A stretch of DNA of 64,000 bases from Streptomyces sp. HNM0575 (GTDB taxonomy: Bacteria > Actinomycetota > Actinomycetes > Streptomycetales > Streptomycetaceae). Shown piece after piece: positions 43,222 through 50,576 of this stretch (its first letter is position 1; each line of letters starts with the position of its first letter). Made by a program: the position numbers and the translations under genes. The stretch spans positions 868,001 to 932,000 of the forward strand of contig NZ_JAASAG010000002.1 of the NCBI RefSeq assembly GCF_012726265.1, given 5' to 3'. The notes under the pieces are model-generated. The model made no database searches. It saw only the letters and a program-made list of their open reading frames with translations, and was not told the DNA's origin.

Positions 43222-44739
43222 ATGCCCCGGGAACGCTCAGAACCCTCCAGACGTACCGCCCTTTACGGCCTGGCCGGCGCCGCGGCCGTGGTCGGATTCG
43301 ACCCCGGCTCGCGCGCCTGGGCCACCGAGCGCACCGTACGGCGGCGGCCCCCGGGCGGCGGATTCGAGCATGTGCCGCCGCTGGACGGCGAGTTGCTCAC
43401 CGACGACGCCTCGCGCGACGCCGCGGCCGAGGACTTCGGGCACATCGTCCACCGCCGCCCTGCGGCGGTCCTGCGGCCCGGCTCCGTCGACGACGTCGTG
43501 GCGATGGTCCGCTTCTGCCGCAGGCACCGCATCCCGGTGGCGCCCCGCGGCCAGGGCCACGCGACGTTCGGGCAGGCGCAGACCGAGGGCGGCCTGGTGA
43601 TCGAGACGTCGCCGCTCGACCACGTGGGCAAGGTCGAGAACGGCACGGTCACGGTGGGCGCGGGCGCCCGGTGGAGCACCGTCGCCAAGTCCACGCTGCG
43701 GCACGGCCTCACACCGCCCGTCTTCACGGACTATCTCGAACTCTCCGTCGGCGGCACCCTGTCCGTCGGCGGCCTCGGCGGGCAGGCCCACCGGCACGGC
43801 TCACAGGCCGACACGGTCACCGAGCTCCAAGTCGTCACCGGCGCGGGCGAGTCGGTGCGCTGCTCGGCGACGCGGCACGCGGACCTGTTCGACGCCGTAC
43901 GGGCGGGCCTGGGCCAGTGCGCGGTCGTCGTGGGTGCCACGCTGCGCCTCGTACGCGCCCCGAAGACGGTGCGGCACTTCCAGCTGCCGTACACCGACCT
44001 GGAGGTCTTCCTGGAGGACCAGCGGCGGCTGACGGCCGAGCGCCGCTTCGACTACGTCGAGGGCCTGGTGCTTCCCACCGAGTCCGCGGGTGCCTCCCAG
44101 TCGGGCGGCGCCGAGGGGGTCTTCCAGATCCACGTGCTGGAGGCCGTCGCCTACGGACCTCCCGCCGGGCCGGAGCCCGACGACGAGAGGCTGCTGGCGG
44201 GACTGCGCTTCGACAGCGCCGGAATGACCGCGGACACCCTGGAGTACTACGCGTTCCTGGACCGGCTCGCGCCCTCAGTCGCCGACCAGAAGGAGCAGGG
44301 CCTCTGGGACGACCCGCACCCCTGGCTCAACCTGCTGCTGCCGTCCGCCTCCGTGACTCGGCTGGCCTCCGGCATCCTCGACGCGCTCAGGCCGGAGGAC
44401 GTCGGTACGAGCGGAGTCGTGCTGCTCTACCCGCTGCGGCGCGAGGTGCTGCACGCCCCCTTGCTGCGGATGCCGGACGACCCGGTGCCGTACCTGCTCG
44501 CGGTGCTGCGCACGGGTCCGCCCGACGACCAGGCCACCGTCGACCGGCTGCTCGCGGCCAACCGCGCGGCGTACGAGACGGTGCGCGACGCGGGCGGCAA
44601 GCAGTACCCGGTGGGATCCGTACCGTTCCGCCGCCCCGACTGGCGGGACCACTTCGGGGAGGCGTGGCCTGCCCTGGCCGCCGCGCGCCGCCGCTACGAC
44701 CCGGCGGGCATCCTCGTCCCGGGCCAGGGCATCTTCTGA
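43222..44739 (+). CDS. Tat-exported FAD-linked oxidase, cytokinin-dehydrogenase-like
   Basis: 505 residues. A twin-arginine signal (SRRTALYGLAG, R10-R11) marks export of a folded flavoprotein. The PCMH-type FAD domain has GQGHATFGQAQ, whose His is in the position of covalent 8-alpha-histidyl FAD, and VGGTLSVGGLGG. The C-terminal half resembles the cytokinin-binding domain of plant cytokinin dehydrogenases, ending YDPAGILVPGQGIF. AGGAGGA precedes the ATG. The true substrate may be an amine, alcohol or sugar rather than cytokinin; the sequence alone does not settle it. Confidence 0.8.
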   Translation: MPRERSEPSRRTALYGLAGAAAVVGFDPGSRAWATERTVRRRPPGGGFEHVPPLDGELLTDDASRDAAAEDFGHIVHRRPAAVLRPGSVDDVVAMVRFCRRHRIPVAPRGQGHATFGQAQTEGGLVIETSPLDHVGKVENGTVTVGAGARWSTVAKSTLRHGLTPPVFTDYLELSVGGTLSVGGLGGQAHRHGSQADTVTELQVVTGAGESVRCSATRHADLFDAVRAGLGQCAVVVGATLRLVRAPKTVRHFQLPYTDLEVFLEDQRRLTAERRFDYVEGLVLPTESAGASQSGGAEGVFQIHVLEAVAYGPPAGPEPDDERLLAGLRFDSAGMTADTLEYYAFLDRLAPSVADQKEQGLWDDPHPWLNLLLPSASVTRLASGILDALRPEDVGTSGVVLLYPLRREVLHAPLLRMPDDPVPYLLAVLRTGPPDDQATVDRLLAANRAAYETVRDAGGKQYPVGSVPFRRPDWRDHFGEAWPALAAARRRYDPAGILVPGQGIF

Positions 44740-44763
44740 ACGGACGGGGACGGCGGAAAGGCG

Positions 44764-44803
44764 AGAGGCCGTGCGCGGCGGGCGGTTCGGCCGCACGGCC
44801 TCT
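44764..44803. terminator. Bidirectional hairpin terminator
   Basis: 12-bp perfect stem (44764-44775 with 44792-44803, arm AGAGGCCGTGCG) with a 16-nt loop, between the convergent oxidase and DedA genes, followed by CTTG. Confidence 0.8.
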
Positions 44804-44933
44804 TGTCCTCTCGGCCTCCTGGCCTCCCGTTCTCTTGGCCTCTTGGCCTCTCAAGGCCCCTGCCTCTCAAGGCCCCTCACGACCTCTGACGGTCCCGGAG
44901 CCTCACGGGCGGAGCTGCGGCCGGGGGGAGCCG

Positions 44934-45629
44934 TCATCGTGGCGGCATGCGAACAGGCCCGTCCGGGCGTCCGGTTGGCGTCACGTCCGTACCGTCACGC
45001 CGGTCACGCCCGCCACGCCCGCCACGCCCCTCACGGCGGCGGCGCAGCCTCACACCCGTGACGGCCAGCGCTGCCGCCGCCGCGAGGGCGACGCCGATCG
45101 CCGGTCCGCCCAGGGGGCCGAACCGCGGCAGGGCGGAGGCCGCCGCGTAGCCCGCGCCGGCCTCCGCCCCGGCCCACACCAGCGCGGCCACCGCGCTGTA
45201 CGGCGCGATCCGCCGGTAGGGCAGCAGCGCCGCACCCGCCAGATGCGGCGCCAGCGTGCGCACGACGGGCACGAAGCGAGCGAGGAAGACGGCCTGGCCG
45301 CCGTACGCGTCCATGAGGGCACCGGCGCGCAGCCACGCGGCAGCCGGCACGCGTCGGCCGATCCGTCCGGTGCGCGCACGGGCGCCCAGCAGCCGCCCGG
45401 TGCGGTGGCCGAGCGCGTCCCCGGCGACGACGGCGCAGGCCGCGGCCGTGACGACGAGCGGAAGTTCCAGCACACCGCTGCGGCCGAGCGCGCCGGCCGT
45501 CAGCAGCAGCGTGAGCGTGGGCACGAACGCCCCGATCAGCAGCACCGATTCGGCGAGTACGGCTGAGACCAGTACGGCGTAGGAGACGGGGTCCGGCACT
45601 CTTCCGAGCAGTTCGGCCAGTTCGTTCAC
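44934..45629 (-). CDS. DedA-family membrane protein
   Basis: 231 residues. The DedA (SNARE-associated, VTT) core is visible: AVLAESVLLIGAFVPTLTLLLTAG, GDALGHRTGRLLG and the R/P motif FLARFVPVVRTLAPHLAG. DedA proteins act in lipid flipping, including undecaprenyl-phosphate recycling. The GTG at 45629 overlaps the methyltransferase stop as GTGA, so both are made together. The C-terminus is an Arg/Gly-rich tail. Pairing with a lipid-methyltransferase-like gene suggests phospholipid work at the membrane. Confidence 0.88.
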   Translation of the reverse strand: MNELAELLGRVPDPVSYAVLVSAVLAESVLLIGAFVPTLTLLLTAGALGRSGVLELPLVVTAAACAVVAGDALGHRTGRLLGARARTGRIGRRVPAAAWLRAGALMDAYGGQAVFLARFVPVVRTLAPHLAGAALLPYRRIAPYSAVAALVWAGAEAGAGYAAASALPRFGPLGGPAIGVALAAAAALAVTGVRLRRRREGRGGRGGRDRRDGTDVTPTGRPDGPVRMPPR

Positions 45630-46426
45630 CGCAGCGCCCGCCGGGGCGGCTGCGGTGCGACGGCGGGCATGGGGGTGGCGGCGGACATGGCGGCGGCGGG
45701 CTGTACGGACGGCAGGCGCAGCTGCCACACCGTCGCGGGCGGCAGATTGCTCCACGCGGTGCGCGCGGCGGTCTCGTACCGGTTCCGGTAGCGGGCGAGG
45801 GTCTCCTCGACGGCGCGGTGCCGGCTCGACTCGGCACGAGAGGACAGCAGGGACCGCGCGGTTCCGGTGCCGCGGTATGCGAACCAGGTGAGCACGCCGC
45901 CGGGCCGCAGCAGCGCCAGATAGCACTCCATGATCGACTCGACCTGTTCCGGGGCGAAGTTGGTCAGCGGCAGCCCGGAGACGATCACGTCGTAGCGGCG
46001 TCCGGTCTCCAGCCTCTCCACGAACTCCTCGTGGACCCGTACCTCCGCCGCCTCCGCCCCGTCCTCCCCGTCCGCCCGCTCCACACGCGCGCCCTCGAAC
46101 CGCCGCAGCCGTGCCGCGAACCGCGGGTTGGCCTCCACCAGGTCCAGCCGGCTGCCGGGACAGAGCCTGCCGAGCAGTACGCGCGTGACCGACCCGGTGC
46201 CCGCGCCCGCTTCCAGCACGTCGAGCGGCCGCCCGGCCCAGTCGTCCAGCGGTGCCGCGAGCAGCCCCGCGAGCGCCCTGCCGCTGGGGGCGACGGCGCC
46301 CGTCGTACGCATGTTGCGCGCGGCCTCGCGCAGGAACAGCCAGCTCCCCGCGGGGTGCCGGGCGGGCTGCTTGGCGGCCGGCCGCTGCGCGGGCAGGCGG
46401 CCGGCGGTGTTCGTCCGGTTGTCCAT
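45626..46426 (-). CDS. SAM-dependent methyltransferase, PmtA-like
   Basis: 266 residues. Rossmann SAM-binding motif LEAGAGTGSVT, acidic residue at the end of strand 2 (LDLVEANPRF), and VIVSGLPLTNFAPE as motif IV. The overall sequence (WLFLREAARNM at the start, SGLPLTNF) is like phosphatidylethanolamine N-methyltransferases of the PmtA type and rRNA-dimethylase-like proteins. ATG 46426 has TACCGT 7 nt upstream. It is divergent from a two-component pair. The substrate is inferred from family and from coupling to DedA. Confidence 0.78.
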   Translation of the reverse strand: MDNRTNTAGRLPAQRPAAKQPARHPAGSWLFLREAARNMRTTGAVAPSGRALAGLLAAPLDDWAGRPLDVLEAGAGTGSVTRVLLGRLCPGSRLDLVEANPRFAARLRRFEGARVERADGEDGAEAAEVRVHEEFVERLETGRRYDVIVSGLPLTNFAPEQVESIMECYLALLRPGGVLTWFAYRGTGTARSLLSSRAESSRHRAVEETLARYRNRYETAARTAWSNLPPATVWQLRLPSVQPAAAMSAATPMPAVAPQPPRRALR

Positions 46427-46433
46427 GACCGGG

Positions 46434-46439
46434 ACGGTA
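46434..46439 (-). promoter_or_regulatory. -10 element of the methyltransferase-dedA unit
   Basis: TACCGT on the minus strand, 7 nt before the ATG at 46426; leaderless. Confidence 0.55.
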
Positions 46440-46473
46440 TTGACGGCGGCCGCCGGGCGGACCCGCCCATGTG

Positions 46474-46522
46474 CGACTGCCACCCCCTACGAAAGTCGGG
46501 GGCGGAGGTGTCCGAACGTAGG
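46474..46522. promoter_or_regulatory. Nested inverted repeats between divergent promoters
   Basis: CGACT/AGTCG (46474-46478, 46494-46498), CCACCCCC/GGGGGCGG (46480-46487, 46498-46505) and CCTACG/CGTAGG (46486-46491, 46517-46522) overlap between the two divergent -10 boxes, a likely binding site for the adjacent response regulator. Confidence 0.5.
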
Positions 46523-46545
46523 AGGGCCACACGGCGCCCACGGCC

Positions 46546-46551
46546 TACTCT
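46546..46551 (+). promoter_or_regulatory. -10 element of the histidine kinase gene, leaderless
   Basis: TACTCT ends 7 nt before the GTG at 46559. Confidence 0.55.
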
Positions 46552-46558
46552 CCTGCCC

Positions 46559-47704
46559 GTGGGTCCAGGGGACATCGGCTCGTGGTCGCGTCGGGGCCGC
46601 CTCGCCTTGGTGGCGGCGGTGACCGTCACAGCCGTGAGCAACAGCGCGACCGTCGCGGGCAGTTACCTCAACCCCGCTCCCGCCGCCGGACTGCTGTGCG
46701 GCGGCGCACTGCTCCTGCGCCACGGCCTCCCGGCGGCCTCCCCGGTCATGACGACCGCCGCCGCCGGGGTCTGGGGCTGGCCCATGCTGGCCCCGCTGCT
46801 GGTGGCCCTCTACGACCTCGCCGTACGCGGCCGTGCCCTCGTCGCGACCGCCTGCGCGGTGCTGTCCCTGCTGGGCAACGCGGTGTTCCGGCCCCGGATC
46901 TCACTGCTCACCCCGCAGCAGTACGGGCCCGCGCTCTTCCTCACCCTCGCCCTGGTGCTGGGGCTGTGGGCCGGAAACCGCCGCCGGCTCGTGGCCGCCC
47001 TCACCGCGAACGTCGAACACCTCCTCACCGAACGGGAGTTGCGGGAGCAGGCCGCCCGGCTGTCCGAACGATCCGCGATAGCCGCCGAGATGCACGACGT
47101 ACTCGCACACCGGCTCACCCTGATCGCCCTGCACAGCGGCGTCCTCACCACCAAGAAGGCCGCCCTCCCCGAGCCGATGGCCGAACGCGTCGACCTGCTG
47201 CGCACCGCGTGCACCGACGGGCTGGCCGACCTGCGCGACGTGCTGCGGGCCCTGCGGGAGTCCGGGCCGCAGGGCGGAGCCGAGGGAGTCGCGGCGCCCG
47301 TGCTCCAGGAGGTCGGCGAGGTCATCGAACAGGCCCGTACGGCAGGGCAGTCGGTCGAGTGGCACAGCCACGGCAGCCCGGAGCAGGCGCCCTCCGCCCA
47401 CCGGCTCGCGGTGCTGCGCCTCGTACAGGAAGCGCTCACCAACGCCCGCAAGCACGCCCCGGAAGGATCCGTGACCGTCGACATCGGCTACGGACCGCCC
47501 ACTACCCTCGTCGAGGTGACCAACACAGCCACCCCACAGGCCGGTCCACCGCCTCCGTCCGGCTTCGGACTGGTCGGTCTGGCGGAACGCGTCGAGGCCC
47601 TGGGAGGAAACCTGGAGGCCGGTCCGGCCGGGACCGGGTCCTGGCGCGTCGCCGCCCGCATTCCCCATACGGCCCGCTCCGAACAGAACGGTGTCCCCCA
47701 GTGA
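46559..47704 (+). CDS. Sensor histidine kinase (NarL-system, DesK-like)
   Basis: 381 residues. About five membrane helices, a coiled linker (LTERELREQAARLSERS), the HisKA_3 phosphoacceptor AEMHDVLAHRLT (H179), and an HATPase domain with LVQEALTNARKHAPEG and GFGLVGLAERV. GTG 46559 is preferred because TACTCT lies 7 nt upstream; GTG 46508 is in frame and also possible. The stop overlaps the response regulator GTG as GTGA. No extracellular sensor domain is present, so an in-membrane signal, such as bilayer state, is plausible. Confidence 0.88.
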   Translation: MGPGDIGSWSRRGRLALVAAVTVTAVSNSATVAGSYLNPAPAAGLLCGGALLLRHGLPAASPVMTTAAAGVWGWPMLAPLLVALYDLAVRGRALVATACAVLSLLGNAVFRPRISLLTPQQYGPALFLTLALVLGLWAGNRRRLVAALTANVEHLLTERELREQAARLSERSAIAAEMHDVLAHRLTLIALHSGVLTTKKAALPEPMAERVDLLRTACTDGLADLRDVLRALRESGPQGGAEGVAAPVLQEVGEVIEQARTAGQSVEWHSHGSPEQAPSAHRLAVLRLVQEALTNARKHAPEGSVTVDIGYGPPTTLVEVTNTATPQAGPPPPSGFGLVGLAERVEALGGNLEAGPAGTGSWRVAARIPHTARSEQNGVPQ

Positions 47705-48354
47705 TCCGCGTCATGATCGTCGACGACGACGCCCTCGTCCGCCTCGGACTCGCCGATCTCCTCGACGGCGACGACGGCATCGAGGTCGTCGCCCAGGCCG
47801 CCGACGGACGCCAGGCCGTCGAATGCGCCACCGCACACCGCATCGACGTCGCGCTCGTCGACGTACGGATGCCGCGCATGGACGGCATCGCCGCCACCAT
47901 GCATCTGCGTGCGCTGCCCCACCCGCCGAGGGTCGTCACCCTGACCACCTTCGACTTCGACGAGTACGTGCACGACGCGCTCGCCGCCGGGGCCGACGGC
48001 TTCCTGCTGAAGGACACCCGCCCGGAAGAGATCCGGCGCGCGGTGCACCTCGTCGCCTCGGGCTCGGCGATGCTGCACCCCGCCGCCGCCCGCCACCTCA
48101 TCGACCGCTACCACCACGCGACGGGCCCGAGGGCGGGCGCCGCCCAGTCCCGCCTCGGCGTTCTCACGCCACGCGAGCGGGACGTGCTCGCGCTGCTCGC
48201 CGAGGGCGCGACCAACGCCCATATCGCGCAGGCCCTCGGGATGCGGGAGAGCACGGTCAAAGCGCACGTCAGCCGGATACTCACCGGGCTCGACGTGGAC
48301 AACCGGGTGCAGGCGGCGCTGCTGGCCCGGGACGCGGGACTGACCTCGACGTGA
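47701..48354 (+). CDS. Response regulator, NarL/FixJ family
   Basis: 217 residues. Receiver domain with acidic pocket VDDD, phosphoacceptor D54 in LVDVRMP, Thr in LTTFDFDEY and Lys in LLKDT. C-terminal LuxR-type HTH (LTPRERDVLALLAEGATNAHIAQALGMRESTVKAHVSRIL). GTG 47701 overlaps the kinase stop. It is the cognate partner of the kinase. The nested inverted repeats at 46.48-46.52 kb are candidate targets, which would put the methyltransferase-DedA unit under its control. Confidence 0.9.
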   Translation: MIRVMIVDDDALVRLGLADLLDGDDGIEVVAQAADGRQAVECATAHRIDVALVDVRMPRMDGIAATMHLRALPHPPRVVTLTTFDFDEYVHDALAAGADGFLLKDTRPEEIRRAVHLVASGSAMLHPAAARHLIDRYHHATGPRAGAAQSRLGVLTPRERDVLALLAEGATNAHIAQALGMRESTVKAHVSRILTGLDVDNRVQAALLARDAGLTST

Positions 48355-48405
48355 CGTCGACCTGACACCGGCCTGACACCCACCTGACACCGGTCTGACG
48401 TCGGG
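48351..48405 (+). repeat. 11-bp direct repeats, five units, over the regulator stop codon
   Basis: Units start at 48351, 48362, 48373, 48384 and 48395; three central units begin CTGACACC and the outer ones CTGACGTC or GTGACGTC. The spacing is one helical turn. Confidence 0.85.
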
Positions 48406-48625
48406 GCCCTGCGCTGTGCGTTCCGCCGTCCACGCGGCGGATTCCACCCGTCCTCGTACCGCCCAGGATCTTCAATGCGCAACCATCGCTCTGATAGCTT
48501 CAACGCGGCTGCACATAAGGGCAGTTGACGGCCGGCACGCCCCCTGACCAGGGACCGGGGCCCGGACGTGTGACCGCCCCCTGCATCCGCACCCTCAGCG
48601 GCACGGCAGAAGAGGAAGCACAGCG

Positions 48626-49429
48626 ATGACCGGTCCCGGCGAACGGCCCTCCCAGATCGACACCAGCAGGGCGCACTCGGCCCGGATGTACGACTACTAC
48701 CTCGGCGGCAAGGACTGGTACCCCGTGGACCAGGAGGCCGCCGAGAAGGTCAAGAAGGTCTTTCCCTTCATCGTCCTCGGCGCGCGCGCCAACCGGGACT
48801 TCATGCACCGCGCCACCCGCACCCTCGCCCGCGAGTACGGCATCCGGCAGTTCGTCGACGTCGGCACCGGCATCCCCACCGAGCCCAACCTGCACCAGGT
48901 CGCCCAGCAGGCCGCCCCGGAATCACGCGTGGTCTACGCCGACAACGACCCGACGGTGCTGGAGTACACCGACGCGCTGACCCTCAGCAGCCCCCAGGGC
49001 CGCACGGCGTACGTACACGCCGACCTGCGGCAGGACTCGATCCTCGACGACCCGAAGCTCCGCGAAGTCATCGACCTGGAAAGGCCGTTGGCGCTGTCGA
49101 TGCTCGCCGTCACGCACTTCCTGCCTGACGAGCACAGGCCGCAGGAGATCGTACGGTCCATGGTCGACCGTCTCGCCCCCGGCAGCTTCCTGGTCCTCTC
49201 GCACGCCACCCCCGACTTCAACCCCGCGGCGCAGAAGGCCGTCGAGGTCTACCGCCAGAGCGGCACCCCGGCCCAGATACGCACCAAGTCCGAGGTGCTG
49301 CGCTTCTTCGAGGGCACCGAGCTGATCGAGCCGGGCCTGACCACGACCCACCGCTGGCGCCCGGACGGCGACTCCGGCATCACCGACGAGGACGCCTTCT
49401 TCTACGCGGGCATCGGCCGCAAGCCCTGA
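48626..49429 (+). CDS. S-adenosyl methyltransferase, PF04672 type
   Basis: 267 residues. The N-terminal RMYDYYLGGKDWYPVDQEAA and the SAM motif FVDVGTGIPTEPNLHQVAQ are hallmarks of this large actinomycete-specific methyltransferase family, with VVYADNDPTVLEY as the acidic strand-2 motif and LSMLAVTHFLPD as motif IV. GGAAGCA precedes the ATG. Members occur in many copies per genome, and their substrates are mostly unknown. It stands alone between the two-component pair and the heme operon. Confidence 0.9.
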   Translation: MTGPGERPSQIDTSRAHSARMYDYYLGGKDWYPVDQEAAEKVKKVFPFIVLGARANRDFMHRATRTLAREYGIRQFVDVGTGIPTEPNLHQVAQQAAPESRVVYADNDPTVLEYTDALTLSSPQGRTAYVHADLRQDSILDDPKLREVIDLERPLALSMLAVTHFLPDEHRPQEIVRSMVDRLAPGSFLVLSHATPDFNPAAQKAVEVYRQSGTPAQIRTKSEVLRFFEGTELIEPGLTTTHRWRPDGDSGITDEDAFFYAGIGRKP

Positions 49430-49436
49430 CGACGGC

Positions 49437-49460
49437 CCGGCCGCCATACCAGGCGGCCGG
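49437..49460. terminator. Hairpin between convergent methyltransferase and hemB
   Basis: CCGGCCGCC (49437-49445) pairs perfectly with 49452-49460, 6-nt loop; placed to serve mainly the methyltransferase transcript. Confidence 0.7.
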
Positions 49461-49553
49461 AACCCGGAGACCCGAGCCCCGGAGACCCGGACCGGCCGCC
49501 ATGGGCACCGCAGGCGCGGCGTCACGGCATTACGACGTCACATCAGCACGGCG

Positions 49554-50576
49554 TCACAGCTTGGCCGCGACCTCCGTCGCCCAGTACGTGAGGATCAGGT
49601 CCGCGCCCGCGCGTTTGAAGCTCGTCAGGGTCTCCATGATCGCCCGGTCCCGGTCGATCCAGCCGTTCCGCCCGGCGGCCTCGACCATCGCGTACTCGCC
49701 GGAGATCTGGTAGACGCCGACGGGGACTCGGGCGTGCTCGGCGAAGTCGCGCAGCACGTCCAGATACGGCAGGCCCGGCTTGACCATCACCATGTCGGCG
49801 CCCTCGGCGGCGTCCAGGGACAGCTCGCGCAGCGCCTCGCGGGAGTTGGCCGGGTTCTGCTGGTAGGTGTTGCGGTCGCCCTGGAGCGAGGAGCCGACGG
49901 CCTCGCGGAACGGCCCGTAGAAGGCCGAGGCGAACTTCGCGGTGTAGGCGAAGAGGGACACGTCCTGGTGCCCCGCCTCGTCCAGCGCGCGCCGCACATG
50001 GCCGATCTGGCCGTCCATCATGCCGCTGGGGCCCAGCACATGGGCGCCGGCCTCGGCCTGTACGCGGGCCATCTCGGCGTACCGCTCCAGCGTCGCGTCG
50101 TTGTCGACCCGCCCGCGTTCGTCCACCACGCCGCAGTGGCCGTGGTCCGTCGTCTCGTCCAGGCACAGGTCGGACATGATCACGATGTCGTCGCCGACCT
50201 CGGCCCGTACGTCCCGCAGCGCGACCTGGAGGATGCCCTCGGGGTCCGTGCCGGCCGTGCCGACGGCGTCCTTGTCCTCCTCCTTGGGCACGCCGAAGAT
50301 CATGATTCCGCCGACGCCCGCGCGTACCGCCTCGTGCGCCGCCTTCTTCAGCGTCTCGCGCGTGTGCTGCACGACGCCCGGCATGGACGAGACGGGCACC
50401 GGCTCCCCGATGCCGTCCCGCACGAAGACGGGAAGGATCAACTCGGCCGGGTGCAGCCGGTGTTCGGCGACCATGCGGCGCATCGCCGGCGTGGTACGGA
50501 GCCGGCGCGGCCGTACGGACGGGAAGCCGCCCGCGGTGCCGCCCGTACCGCCCGGGAGTCCTGCTGCTGCGCTCAC
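49554..50576 (-). CDS. hemB: Delta-aminolevulinate dehydratase (porphobilinogen synthase)
   Basis: 340 residues, full length. Condenses two aminolevulinates to porphobilinogen. The two active-site lysines lie in FAYTAKFASAFYGP and MVMVKPGLPYLD. The metal-binding loop reads SDLCLDETTDHGHCG, with two Cys of the zinc set and Asp/Thr/His in others, so mixed Mg/Zn use is possible. GTG 50576 overlaps the hemD stop as GTGA. Last gene of the rex-hem operon. Confidence 0.95.
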   Translation of the reverse strand: MSAAAGLPGGTGGTAGGFPSVRPRRLRTTPAMRRMVAEHRLHPAELILPVFVRDGIGEPVPVSSMPGVVQHTRETLKKAAHEAVRAGVGGIMIFGVPKEEDKDAVGTAGTDPEGILQVALRDVRAEVGDDIVIMSDLCLDETTDHGHCGVVDERGRVDNDATLERYAEMARVQAEAGAHVLGPSGMMDGQIGHVRRALDEAGHQDVSLFAYTAKFASAFYGPFREAVGSSLQGDRNTYQQNPANSREALRELSLDAAEGADMVMVKPGLPYLDVLRDFAEHARVPVGVYQISGEYAMVEAAGRNGWIDRDRAIMETLTSFKRAGADLILTYWATEVAAKL

